In this document: piece by piece, positions 17,666 to 25,880 of the stretch
Numbering within the stretch: the stretch's first letter is position 1
How the letters are laid out: every line of letters begins with the position of its first letter
DNA from: Acidobacteriota bacterium
Lineage (GTDB): Bacteria > Acidobacteriota > Terriglobia > Acidiferrales > UBA7541
Reading direction: 5' to 3'
DNA: 64,000 bases
Assembly (NCBI GenBank): GCA_013289855.1
Contig: JABCZD010000013.1
Span: 56,786 to 120,785 of the forward strand
Made by a program: the position numbers and the translations under genes
Notes under the pieces: model-generated
What the model saw: the letters and a program-made list of their open reading frames with translations, nothing else
Database searches by the model: none
What the model was told of the DNA's origin: nothing

Positions 17666-18546
17666 GCGCGTCCCTCCGCCACGAGCGCGCTCTTCAGCGC
17701 TTCTTCCGCTGTTGGCTTGCGGTACAGGATGCAGTCATTCAGGACGATGGCTTGAAATTTCACGGGCATTTTGGAGATGGACTCGGAATGCCCGAGGAAT
17801 AGGTAGCCGCCCGGCTCCAGCGTTTCGTAAAAGCGCTGCACCAGGGCGCGACGACGTTCTTCGGAAAAATAGATCAGTACGTTCATGCAGAAGATGGCGT
17901 CCATGCGGCCAACATAAACCGCAGAAGCCAGGTTCATCTGCGTGAAGGTAACCATCTTGCGCAAGCGCGGCTTCACCTGCTGGCCTCCCGGACCCGGAGC
18001 GAAATGCGTGGCCAACTGTTTTTCCGACAAGGTATCGACGCTGCGGCCGGTGTACAGACCGCGCTCAGCATGTTTCAGCGCTTGCCTTCCGACGTCGGTG
18101 GCCAAAATTTCGGCGTTCCAGGACTCCGCAAAAGAGCCGGAATCACTGATGGTCATGGCAATCGAATAGGGTTCTTCGCCGGTGGAACAGCCGGCGCTCC
18201 AGATGCGCAGTGTGCGGGGGCTGGTCCAGAATTTTTTGACGTGCAGCTCCGGCAAGACGCGCTTTTCGAAGGCCTCGTAAACGCTGGGATAGCGGAAAAA
18301 ACTGGTTTCCTGCGTTAAAAGCCGTTCGAGAAGAGACTCATATTCGACATTACTCTTGCGCGCAGCGCGCAACAGATCCGTGCCGCGATCGAAGTTTTTT
18401 TCGCGCAGGTGTTCCTCGACACGCGTAGAAAGAAATCTTTCGCGCGAAGCGTCAAAGCAAATTCCCGTGCGCTCTTCGATGAGCATGCGAATCTCGCTCA
18501 ACTCGTGTTCGCTCAGACCGTGCAGCAATCCCTGGGTTCGGTTCAT
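17662..18546 (-). CDS. cheR: Chemotaxis protein methyltransferase CheR
   Basis: The protein has 294 residues. The N-terminal helical CheR domain (LSEHELSEIRMLIEERTGI) is followed by the SAM-binding motif RIWSAGCSTGEEPYSIAM. Near the C terminus are IFCMNVLIYFSEERR and PGGYLFLGHSESI, all diagnostic of the family. It methylates glutamates in the receptor signalling domain using S-adenosylmethionine and opposes CheB. It lies 49 bases after the receptor gene and overlaps the start of the cheA-like gene. Confidence 0.95.
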   Translation of the reverse strand: MNRTQGLLHGLSEHELSEIRMLIEERTGICFDASRERFLSTRVEEHLREKNFDRGTDLLRAARKSNVEYESLLERLLTQETSFFRYPSVYEAFEKRVLPELHVKKFWTSPRTLRIWSAGCSTGEEPYSIAMTISDSGSFAESWNAEILATDVGRQALKHAERGLYTGRSVDTLSEKQLATHFAPGPGGQQVKPRLRKMVTFTQMNLASAVYVGRMDAIFCMNVLIYFSEERRRALVQRFYETLEPGGYLFLGHSESISKMPVKFQAIVLNDCILYRKPTAEEALKSALVAEGRA

Positions 18547-18595
18547 TTGTGCTCACGCCTGCCATCCGTTTTGTGCCGGATGCGGAAGTGACTCT

Positions 18596-20026
18596 TTACC
18601 GGGCTGCGCCGGCGGGTACCAGACGTTCGGACTCATCATTAGCCTGAGCGGCGGCTTTGGCGGCGCGGAATTGCGCCAGGGCTTCGTTCAACTGGTCAGA
18701 GAGTTTTACGAGTTGGCTCACGGTGGCCACCGTGCCGCGCGTTCCCTGAGAGGTCTGGCGCGTGATGCTGGAGATGATCTGCATGGCGTGGGCGACGCCT
18801 TCTGTGCCGCGCACCTGTTGTTTGGAGGCCAGCGAAATTTCCTGGACGAGTTCGGCGGATTGCCGCACGACGTTGGAGATGGCGTCGAGAGCACGACCGG
18901 CCTGATCGGCGAGAGTTGCGCCGCTTTCCACTTCCTTGGTGCCTTCTTCCATGACCACGACGGCTTCGTTTGTCTCGGCTTGAATGGCTTTGATGAGCGC
19001 GGCGATATCTTTGGTGGCGCTGCGGCTGTGTTCGGCGAGCTTACGAACTTCGTCGGCCACGACCGCGAAACCACGGCCTGCTTCACCGGCGCGCGCTGCT
19101 TCAATGGCGGCGTTCAAAGCGAGAAGGTTGGTCTGTTCGGTGATGTCGTTAATCACGTTGATGATTTCCGAAATTTCCAGCGAACGATCGCCGAGGGATT
19201 TGATTTTCTTGGCGGTGGCTTGTACGGAAGCGCGAATTCGCTGCATGCCGTCCAGCGTGTCGCGCACGGCGCGGTTGCCCTGTTCGGCGGCATCGAGGGC
19301 GCGGCGTGCGGCTTCGGCGCTGGCTTCGGCGTTGTTGGAAACCTGTTTCATCGATACCGTGAGTTCTTCCACGGCGCTGGAGGTGTTGGTGATTTCCTGA
19401 TCCTGTTGCGTGGCGCCGGCCTGCATCTCGTCGGCGGCGACAAGAATATTGTTGGAGCAGGCAGTGACTTCCATGGCGGCCTTGCGGACGCGCTCGAGAA
19501 CCTTCATAAAGTTGTCGAGCATGTAGTTGATGGAGTCGGTGACGTTGCCGAGCGCGTCGTTGGTGACTTTGCCGCGCATGGTCAGATCGCCGCGCGCGAC
19601 CTGGTTGATGACGTTGAGCAGTTCGGTGATGCTGCGCTGCAGGGAGTCGCTGGCTTCCTGATTGTTGTTGGCTTTCGAAACGCGGGCCACGGCGCGGTTT
19701 AGATTTTCCGCGATGTAGCCGAACTCATCCGTGCTGCGGACTTCGGCGCGCGCGCGAGGATCTCCCGCAGCCAAGCGTTCGGAAAATTCCGCCAGTTCCT
19801 GCGCCGGCGAGGCGAATTTGGTGTTGAGCAGCCAGAAGAGGACCGCCGTGATGCCCAACGCCAGGAGCGCGGCAAAGATCGTCGAACTGGTACCGGGGCT
19901 GCCTTCAAAAATACCGACTCCGCCGGATTGCCGCCCGGCGTTGTAAGCCAGCCAGACGACGAAGAGTGTTCCTGCGCCAGTGGCTAGCACCAGCGTCAAA
20001 ATTGTGGAACTCAAGCGCGATTTCAT
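18596..20026 (-). CDS. Methyl-accepting chemotaxis protein with minimal periplasmic part
   Basis: The protein has 476 residues from an ATG at 20026, preceded by GGAGGAAGG; an upstream TTG at 20038 lies within that site. There are two membrane segments, at about 7-26 and 43-62, with only about 16 residues between them, so there is no periplasmic ligand domain. A HAMP domain follows, a short helical region, then the signalling domain with hairpin tip LLALNAAIEAARAGEAGRG. It probably responds to membrane, cytoplasmic or partner-protein signals, as inferred for PilJ-like receptors. It lies between cheW and cheR. Confidence 0.92.
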   Translation of the reverse strand: MKSRLSSTILTLVLATGAGTLFVVWLAYNAGRQSGGVGIFEGSPGTSSTIFAALLALGITAVLFWLLNTKFASPAQELAEFSERLAAGDPRARAEVRSTDEFGYIAENLNRAVARVSKANNNQEASDSLQRSITELLNVINQVARGDLTMRGKVTNDALGNVTDSINYMLDNFMKVLERVRKAAMEVTACSNNILVAADEMQAGATQQDQEITNTSSAVEELTVSMKQVSNNAEASAEAARRALDAAEQGNRAVRDTLDGMQRIRASVQATAKKIKSLGDRSLEISEIINVINDITEQTNLLALNAAIEAARAGEAGRGFAVVADEVRKLAEHSRSATKDIAALIKAIQAETNEAVVVMEEGTKEVESGATLADQAGRALDAISNVVRQSAELVQEISLASKQQVRGTEGVAHAMQIISSITRQTSQGTRGTVATVSQLVKLSDQLNEALAQFRAAKAAAQANDESERLVPAGAAR

Positions 20027-20090
20027 GCCTTCCTCCAAAACTCACTTGCGAACGCGTGGTAGAGCGACGCGCTCGCGAAAAATCGAGACA

Positions 20091-20618
20091 TCAGATACTC
20101 GGACCCGGAAAAGCTTCCAGCAACAGGCGCAAATCGATGAGCAGCGCCAGGCGGTCGTCGTGTCGCAGCATGCCCACGCAATGCGGAACATTTTCCGGAG
20201 CTTGCTCGAGCAAATCTTCCGCGTTTACGGTGTACGTGCCGATGACTTCATCGGCGGCGATGCCTAGCCGAATTTCTTCTTGCGATGCGGCGTTGTGCAC
20301 TATGGCGACCACCACGTGTTTCGGCAAAAGCCCCGGGCGGCGGCCCTCCGTCATGGCGATATCGATCAGCGGAACAATGGCGCCGCGAAGATTGAAAATT
20401 CCCACAAGATAGGCGGGACCCAGCGGCAACGTAGTTAGGAGCGGCCATTCGACCACTTCTTCGACATCGAGCACCGGCAGGCAGAAACGTTCGCGGCCAC
20501 TGCGGAAGACGCAGAACTGCGATTCGGGCCGCGGTTCCGCGAGTGCGCCCAGAGCTTCGAGCATCTCCTGGGCGTCGGCCTCTGGAGACAACGGCGTGAG
20601 ATGGAACTCTTCGTTCAT
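20091..20618 (-). CDS. cheW: Chemotaxis adaptor CheW
   Basis: The protein has 175 residues. A 35-residue acidic leader precedes a CheW domain: QFCVFRSGRERFCLPVLDVEEVV, then the signature AYLVGIFNLRGAIVPLIDI, and EIRLGIAADEVIGTYTV. It links the receptor to the CheA-like kinase. This is the clearest canonical CheW of the cluster. It lies between the stand-alone receiver and the receptor gene. Confidence 0.92.
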   Translation of the reverse strand: MNEEFHLTPLSPEADAQEMLEALGALAEPRPESQFCVFRSGRERFCLPVLDVEEVVEWPLLTTLPLGPAYLVGIFNLRGAIVPLIDIAMTEGRRPGLLPKHVVVAIVHNAASQEEIRLGIAADEVIGTYTVNAEDLLEQAPENVPHCVGMLRHDDRLALLIDLRLLLEAFPGPSI

Positions 20619-20658
20619 CGTGATGCGATCTCTCCCGGCGTTTGCGTGACGCGCGTGC

Positions 20659-21021
20659 TCATACGAATCTCTTCACCGCGCTAAGCAATTCTTCGCGGGT
20701 AAAAGGTTTGGTTACGTAGCCGTCGGCACCCTGTTGCTGACCCCAGTAGCGGTCGCTGGCGGTATCTTTGGAGGTGACGAGAATCACCGGTATGGAGCTG
20801 AATTCGCTGCTGTTCTTCAGCTCGCGGCAAACCTGAAAACCGTTACGTTCGGGCATGACCACATCCAGCAGGATTAGCGTAGGTCGTTCAAAGGTGATGG
20901 TCTCTTCGACGCGTCGCGGATCGTTGAGATCGATAGGAGTGTAGCCCTCGCGCTCCAGCAGGCCGTGGATCAGCTTTACCTGGGCTGGAGAATCGTCGAC
21001 GATGAGAACTTTTTTAACCAC
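20659..21021 (-). CDS. Single-domain response regulator, PilH/PilG-like
   Basis: The protein has 120 residues from a GTG at 21021, chosen because GGGAG ends seven bases upstream and the product is then a standard receiver. An ATG at 21099 would add 26 non-conserved residues. Motifs are VLIVDDSPAQ, phospho-acceptor Asp53 in LILLDVVMPERNG, the Thr/Ser site VTSKD, and the lysine in VTKPFTRE. It probably receives phosphate from the CheA-like kinase and acts on the pilus motor or another target, as PilG/PilH do. Confidence 0.88.
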   Translation of the reverse strand: MVKKVLIVDDSPAQVKLIHGLLEREGYTPIDLNDPRRVEETITFERPTLILLDVVMPERNGFQVCRELKNSSEFSSIPVILVTSKDTASDRYWGQQQGADGYVTKPFTREELLSAVKRFV

Positions 21022-21154
21022 AGACTGGCTCCCGCGATAGTTATCCGTGGAGCGAAGGTGCACGCCAACAGCCAGTGTGGAGGGAAGTTGACGAGGCATT
21101 GCTGTTCTTGTTAAAGGACTGATTGTGGAGGAGTTATTGGCTTTGCGGCGAGGG

Positions 21155-21856
21155 CTAACGGCGCGAACCGCCGGGTATTGCGGCTTCTTGATTCTCAGCT
21201 TGAGATGTTGTCTCAGCTTCCTTCATCTCGCTGGAGAGGGATGAGAATCGCTGCATGATTTCGTTGATACGTAGCGCCATATTGTGGATGGTCTTTATTT
21301 GCGCCAGAGACTGGGTGGAGAGCTGGCCGGGCTCGAGCAACAGAAGCTCGGCGTTGCCCAGCATCGAGGTGAGGGCATTGTTGACGCTGTGCTTCATGTC
21401 CAGCATGTAGCGGCCGAGGGTAGCGTGGTGCTCGTTGCGCTGGGCTTCGCGCTGGGCTTCGCGGGCGGTGCGCACCGCTTCGGTTCGACGCAAGGATTCT
21501 CCGGCCACCAGCAAAAGTGTTTGCGCCCAGTCCTCGCGCAACGGGACGTGCACGAGCCGCGGATACTTTCCGCGCAGTTGGCCTAATTCGCGCGAATCCG
21601 CGGGCGCGCAGAGAATTACGGCGGCGGTGGGTTCAAAGGCGCGGAGGATGTCTGATAGTTTGCCGTCGCGCATGGGGCCGACGACCACGAGGTCATAGGT
21701 CGCGCCGCTTTGGCCGGCCCACACGTCGCTATTCAAAACGGTGACGCGAGGTGCCTGACGTTCGGCCTGCCAGCATGCCGTAAGCAAACGAGCAAATTCG
21801 GCTTCATCGGTAAGAATCAATACATTGGCGTTTCGCAAGAGAGAAGTGCTCCCCAA
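21155..21856 (-). CDS. Pseudo-receiver plus histidine-kinase dimerisation domain, no ATPase
   Basis: The protein has 233 residues. Its N-terminal 120 residues look like a receiver fold (ANVLILTDEAEFARLL, YDLVVVGPMRDGK) but lack the phospho-acceptor. A coiled region follows (REAQREAQRNEHHATLG), then a HisKA-like dimerisation helix pair (YMLDMKHSVNNALTSMLGNA) whose LDMKHSVNN resembles an H-box with a candidate phospho-His. The protein then ends in a charged tail without any catalytic ATPase domain. It could be a phosphotransfer protein or a scaffold. It is embedded in the chemosensory operon. Confidence 0.7.
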   Translation of the reverse strand: MGSTSLLRNANVLILTDEAEFARLLTACWQAERQAPRVTVLNSDVWAGQSGATYDLVVVGPMRDGKLSDILRAFEPTAAVILCAPADSRELGQLRGKYPRLVHVPLREDWAQTLLLVAGESLRRTEAVRTAREAQREAQRNEHHATLGRYMLDMKHSVNNALTSMLGNAELLLLEPGQLSTQSLAQIKTIHNMALRINEIMQRFSSLSSEMKEAETTSQAENQEAAIPGGSRR

Positions 21857-21907
21857 CGTGATCGAATAGATATGCCAGCCGCTGAATTTCGCAGGACCAG
21901 CGTGCTG

Positions 21908-23365
21908 CTAGAGCTTTTCGGCTTCGTCCAACGCGGATAGCAGCCGTTTGGTGCTAATGCCCAGATTCACGGCCGCTTCGGTATCTTTTGCCTGCTTGGC
22001 GACGTCCACGCGCTCCTGCAAGCGCGTGACTTCGATACGCGCCACCGGAAGTGCGCGGTCCAGTCCGCTGGCGTTTCCCGTGGCTTTGGCGGATTCGAGC
22101 GCCGTGGTCACCAAGGTGCGAGCGACCACCGCACGGCGGAGATCCTCGGCGGCGGGGCCATCTTCCGTGACAAACGCCGCCACTTCCCAGGAAGACATGA
22201 GGATTCGCGCGTCGCCGACTTTCACAGTAGTCATCGAGCGCCCGCGTGAAGGAGGCGTGGCGATCAGCTGTTCCCAGATTTTTTCGAGACAGGACTCGAA
22301 ATCCAGGGCTGGCTCAATTTCATTTTTCGATGACGAAGGATCTGCCGCTCTTTCGACGGGAGAGTCGGGCGATTTCTCAAACGGGCGAGGTGCCGGAACG
22401 GCAGGCGCGTCAGACTTCTTCGGCAGAGCGATGGGGGAAATCTTGAGGCTGGCTTTCTCCATGGCTTGCTCGACGTCGCTACGCAATCCCAAGAGTTTTT
22501 CGAAGGCTTGCGTGACGGTGCTTTCAGTGTATTCCTTCTGGAAAGGCTGTTTCCATTCGTCAGCGGCCTGCTTCATTTTGGCCAGCGATTCGACCGTTGC
22601 GGTTCCGGTGTGACGGCAATTGAGGGTGACGACGCCTGCCGCCTCCAGTTGGTTCAAGCCACCGCGAATGGCGATCAAGTCAGCGTGCATCAATTCGATC
22701 AGCGTGCGACGCAGCAGAAAGTTGAATCGCGTGAAAGAGAGCAACGCCGCCGGTTCGTAAAAACTGGCGCCCGCGGATTCCTTGACCTTGCGGCCTTGCG
22801 CGATGAATTCGGAAGTGGAGATGGAACGCAGGGTGCGGAACTCACGCAACGATAGGATCATTTTTTCGAGGGGCTCGCACCAGGCCACCGGTGTGACGGG
22901 CGCCTCGCCCAGAACGGGCTTCATAACCGCGGCGACGTCCGCCGGTTCGATCTGTTTGTGGTAGATCTTGGCGGGTGCGCAGAGGGCGAAATACTGCACC
23001 ATGAGAAAGTCAATTTTGTCGCGGTCTACATTATTTTTTGTTGGCTTGCGAAGATGCCTGGTAATTAAGGCGCGCAAACCAGTTTCGCTGGCGTTCAGCG
23101 TGGTCATTTGCAGCAGGTGGCGTAATTCGTGGACGAGCACGCGCTGATCCATGGAATCCAGCCATAGTTGCACCTGACTGAACAATTCCGTGTCGGCTTG
23201 TTCCGGAAGACTTCGTTTGGCGGGAGGGAAGGGAACTTCGACAGCCAACTGTTTGGCCATGGCGAGGTATATCGGAAAAACCGAGCGCGCTTCCTCCCAC
23301 TGCGCCTGGCGTGACCCCTCGCTGCGCGTAGGGGCCGGAAGATTCAGTGTAGTCATTTTGCTCAC
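21908..23365 (-). CDS. Unknown helical protein of the chemosensory cluster
   Basis: The protein has 485 residues from a GTG at 23365 that overlaps the previous stop (GTGA). An ATG at 23356 is an equally plausible start. No domain is recognised. It is largely alpha-helical and soluble, with a conserved-looking WLDSMDQRVLVHELRHLLQ segment near 70-95. A Pro-rich acidic stretch lies around 310-340, and the C terminus is helical (QERVDVAKQAKDTEAAV). Position between a PilZ-like gene and the chemosensory proteins suggests an accessory signalling role, which is inference only. Confidence 0.65.
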   Translation of the reverse strand: MSKMTTLNLPAPTRSEGSRQAQWEEARSVFPIYLAMAKQLAVEVPFPPAKRSLPEQADTELFSQVQLWLDSMDQRVLVHELRHLLQMTTLNASETGLRALITRHLRKPTKNNVDRDKIDFLMVQYFALCAPAKIYHKQIEPADVAAVMKPVLGEAPVTPVAWCEPLEKMILSLREFRTLRSISTSEFIAQGRKVKESAGASFYEPAALLSFTRFNFLLRRTLIELMHADLIAIRGGLNQLEAAGVVTLNCRHTGTATVESLAKMKQAADEWKQPFQKEYTESTVTQAFEKLLGLRSDVEQAMEKASLKISPIALPKKSDAPAVPAPRPFEKSPDSPVERAADPSSSKNEIEPALDFESCLEKIWEQLIATPPSRGRSMTTVKVGDARILMSSWEVAAFVTEDGPAAEDLRRAVVARTLVTTALESAKATGNASGLDRALPVARIEVTRLQERVDVAKQAKDTEAAVNLGISTKRLLSALDEAEKL

Positions 23366-23712
23366 GTCTGTGTCACCCAATGGCACGGTCCGTGTAGAAA
23401 TCGTATGGCCACGGCCTTGCGCCCCTCGTGATACTGCACGGCGACGACGCTGCCCTCCGTCACCTCAGCATTTTGTGCACTTTCCACTTTCACGCGATCC
23501 GCAAATTCCAGCGGCAGAGTCGATAAAAAAATCACGTGCTCCGGGCCCCCAAATTCCAGCACGGTGGCCTCGCGCAATCGCGTTTTTCCGGGGCGCAGCG
23601 CGGTGACCTGTACGGGCACGCGAACAGCCAGCACCTGCGGAAAAAAACGCGATAATTGCTCGGCGCAATTTTGCGATAGTTCGGTAACCGGCCACGCGTT
23701 GGACTGTTGCAC
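23362..23712 (-). CDS. PilZ-like small protein, first gene of chemosensory operon
   Basis: The protein has 116 residues from a GTG. Predicted beta-strand pattern VRVPVQVTALRPGKTRLREATVLEF, then VEGSVVAVQYHEGRKAVAIRFL-type strands, resembles a PilZ barrel. The RxxxR and D/NxSxxG c-di-GMP motifs are not intact, so binding of the nucleotide is doubtful. It lies about 125 bases downstream of a sigma-54-like promoter and overlaps the next gene by GTGA. Confidence 0.6.
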   Translation of the reverse strand: MQQSNAWPVTELSQNCAEQLSRFFPQVLAVRVPVQVTALRPGKTRLREATVLEFGGPEHVIFLSTLPLEFADRVKVESAQNAEVTEGSVVAVQYHEGRKAVAIRFLHGPCHWVTQT

Positions 23713-23847
23713 GTTTACCTGTTTCTTTCCCCGGCGATGTTGCAGTCAAGCGCGCAACTCGACGTCAACCCGTTCATGGTTCGCGACGCATGAAAACCGT
23801 TCGCGCACACGAAGTGGTGCAACGGGCGAAGCGTCCCGGAGGGAGAG

Positions 23848-23865
23848 TTGCACGCTAGGCTCCAA
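23848..23865 (-). promoter_or_regulatory. Sigma-54-like promoter of the minus-strand chemosensory operon
   Basis: On the minus strand TTGG (23865-23862) is followed after ten bases by GC (23851-23850) within GTGCAA. This is the invariant GG-N10-GC spacing of -24/-12 promoters. The first gene starts 135 bases downstream, and activator-type palindromes lie 65-125 bases upstream. The 363-base gap 23713-24075 holds no gene. Confidence 0.6.
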
Positions 23866-23929
23866 AGCGGAACGTTCCAGGAAGGTCTAGAAAGTGAAGA
23901 AACGGTGAGGCTTAGGTTTTTCCTTCCGG

Positions 23930-23973
23930 TGAGACGCGAAGGATTTGTCTCACGCTGAAACGGTCTCGTCTCA
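23930..23973. promoter_or_regulatory. Putative activator sites GTCTCA-N3-TGAGAC, upstream of che operon 1
   Basis: TGAGACG lies at 23930-23936, the palindromic pair TGTCTCA-CGC-TGAAACG at 23946-23962, and CGTCTCA at 23967-23973. The same element recurs at 28308-28430. Clustered half and whole sites upstream of a -24/-12 promoter are typical for NtrC-type activators. Confidence 0.6.
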
Positions 23974-24075
23974 GCCCGTCGAGGGTACCAGACGAGAAAT
24001 GGTGGTTTGATGACGATTTTTGACGGTGAATGCGCGCTGGGCGTGAGGCAGGCTAATGTCCAGCGCGGGTTATTG

Positions 24076-25485
24076 CTAGGGTTGCGAATCCGATTCTTGT
24101 ACGTCCGGGTCGGGTTTCACGGGAATGTTGTAGCGCTTTAGCTTGCGGTACAGCGTGGCGCGACTGATCCCTAGCATCTTACCCGTTAGGGCTTTGTCGC
24201 CGTTGGCTTGTTCGAAGACACGTAGAATGGTCATACGCTCCATCTCCGCTAGGGCCGTGGTGGAAAGAGAGGCCGCGTCCTGCAGCGGCGTCCCCGAAGT
24301 TTCTGGCTGCTCGGTGCGAATCGCCGGAGGGAGGTCCGCCACGTCGATAAGCTTGCCATCGCCCAGCGCTACGGCGCGCGCCACGCAATTTTCTAGTTCG
24401 CGTACGTTGCCAGGCCAATCGTACTGCAGCAGGCTCTTCATCGCCGCGGCGCTCACCTGCGTTTGCGCGCCGTGGGCGTAGCGGCCCAGAAAGTGGTGGG
24501 TCAGCATCGGAATATCCGAGCGGCGCTCGCGTAGCGAAGGCAATTGTACGGTAACCACATTCAAGCGAAAATAAAGATCTTTGCGGAAAGTGCCGGCGCG
24601 ATAGGCTTCTTCCAGATCGCGATTCGTGGCCGCGATGACGCGGACGTCCACGTTGACCTTCTCGTTGCTGCCCACGGGCCGAACTTCTTTTTCTTGCAGC
24701 ACGCGCAGCAATTTGGCCTGCATTTCCAGCGGCAATTCACCGATTTCGTCAAGGAAAATGGTTCCACCGTTGGCTGCTTGAAATAGACCCGCCTTGGACT
24801 TGATGGCCCCCGTAAAAGCGCCTTTCTCGTAACCGAAAAGTTCGCTTTCCATCAGGGTTGGCACCAGCGAACCGCAATCGACGGCCAGAAATGGCGTCTG
24901 TGCCAGCGCGCCGCGAAAGTGAATCGCCCGTGCGACGAGCTCCTTGCCTGTGCCGCTTTCGCCGCAGATGAGCACTGGCGTGCGCGTATCCTTCAAGCGC
25001 CCGATCATGCGCAATACGTCTTGAATGTTTGCGGAGGTTCCGATGATGCCGTCGAGATTTTCCTCAGTGCTGACGCGCTCGCGCAGAAATTCATTCTCCG
25101 TCACGAGGCGGACCTTTTCCGCCATGCGCTGCAGCAATAAACGCATCTTTTCAACGCGGAAGGGTTTTTCGATGTAGTCGTAGGCACCCAACTTCATGGC
25201 GTCCACGGCGGATTCGATGGAGCCGTGCCCGGTCATGATGGCCACTTCGGTATGCGGCAAGAGCGCCTTGGTTTGCTGCAATAATTCGACGCCGGATTTA
25301 GTCGGCAGCTTAAGGTCTGTCAACAACAGGTCCGGCGTTTCAGTGTCTAAGCGGGAGAGCGCGACCTCTGCGCTTTCCGCCTCGGCGCACGCAAATCCCA
25401 GCGTTGTGCCGATGGTCATGCACAGGCGCCGGATACTCTGTTCGTCGTCCACCACCAACAAGCGCGTTTTTATCTCGTGACTCAT
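24076..25485 (-). CDS. NtrC-family sigma-54-dependent response regulator
   Basis: The protein has 469 residues. The receiver has phospho-acceptor Asp57 in LLLTDLKLPTKSG. The AAA+ domain has Walker A GESGTGKE (175-182), the sigma-54 contact loop GAFTGA (222-227) and Walker B GTIFLDEIGE (241-250). A Fis-type helix-turn-helix closes the protein (GKMLGISRATLYRKLKRY). Phosphorylation would let it oligomerise on upstream sites and open sigma-54 promoters. Its ATG overlaps the upstream receiver gene's stop (ATGA). Likely targets are the two flanking chemosensory operons, which carry sigma-54-like promoters. Confidence 0.96.
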   Translation of the reverse strand: MSHEIKTRLLVVDDEQSIRRLCMTIGTTLGFACAEAESAEVALSRLDTETPDLLLTDLKLPTKSGVELLQQTKALLPHTEVAIMTGHGSIESAVDAMKLGAYDYIEKPFRVEKMRLLLQRMAEKVRLVTENEFLRERVSTEENLDGIIGTSANIQDVLRMIGRLKDTRTPVLICGESGTGKELVARAIHFRGALAQTPFLAVDCGSLVPTLMESELFGYEKGAFTGAIKSKAGLFQAANGGTIFLDEIGELPLEMQAKLLRVLQEKEVRPVGSNEKVNVDVRVIAATNRDLEEAYRAGTFRKDLYFRLNVVTVQLPSLRERRSDIPMLTHHFLGRYAHGAQTQVSAAAMKSLLQYDWPGNVRELENCVARAVALGDGKLIDVADLPPAIRTEQPETSGTPLQDAASLSTTALAEMERMTILRVFEQANGDKALTGKMLGISRATLYRKLKRYNIPVKPDPDVQESDSQP

Positions 25486-25880
25486 GGTTTCCCGAAGGTT
25501 TTCTCCACAACAGATAACAGGTGCTGCACACGAAAAGGTTTTTCTATACAGGGAGTGCCGCTACGCTCGAGCAGTGATTGCGTCTCGCTGTTCGCCGTAT
25601 CTCCACTGATCAAGATAATTCGCGCCGCCAATTCCGGCCGGTTGGTCTGTATCCAAGCGTGAACTTCCGCGCCGTTCACTGCGCCCGGCATGCGGATATC
25701 GGAGATCACGCCTCCGTATCGGCCGCCACGCAACAACTCCAGTCCATCCATGCCTGACGCGGCATTTTCCACCTTGTAGCCCTTGCGTTCCAGCGCGGCG
25801 CGCAAAAAAGCAACCACCGAAGGCTCATCTTCGATGACCAGAATTGGCGCCAATACCGGCGCGGTGACTGGAGTACTCAT
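25482..25880 (-). CDS. Single-domain response regulator
   Basis: The protein has 132 residues from an ATG at 25880 that overlaps the kinase stop (ATGA). The longer open frame upstream is a shadow of the kinase gene. It is a receiver with ILVIEDEPSVV, phospho-acceptor Asp61 in GVISDIRMPG, and the lysine in CIEKPFRV. There is no output domain. Lying between the kinase and the NtrC-type regulator, it may act as a competing phosphate sink or relay. Confidence 0.9.
   Translation of the reverse strand: MSTPVTAPVLAPILVIEDEPSVVAFLRAALERKGYKVENAASGMDGLELLRGGRYGGVISDIRMPGAVNGAEVHAWIQTNRPELAARIILISGDTANSETQSLLERSGTPCIEKPFRVQHLLSVVEKTFGKP

Noticed and set aside
16241..17755. A 504-codon plus-strand frame opposite the cheA-like gene
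   Set aside because: It lies fully antisense to a gene with diagnostic Hpt domains; no family pattern of its own.
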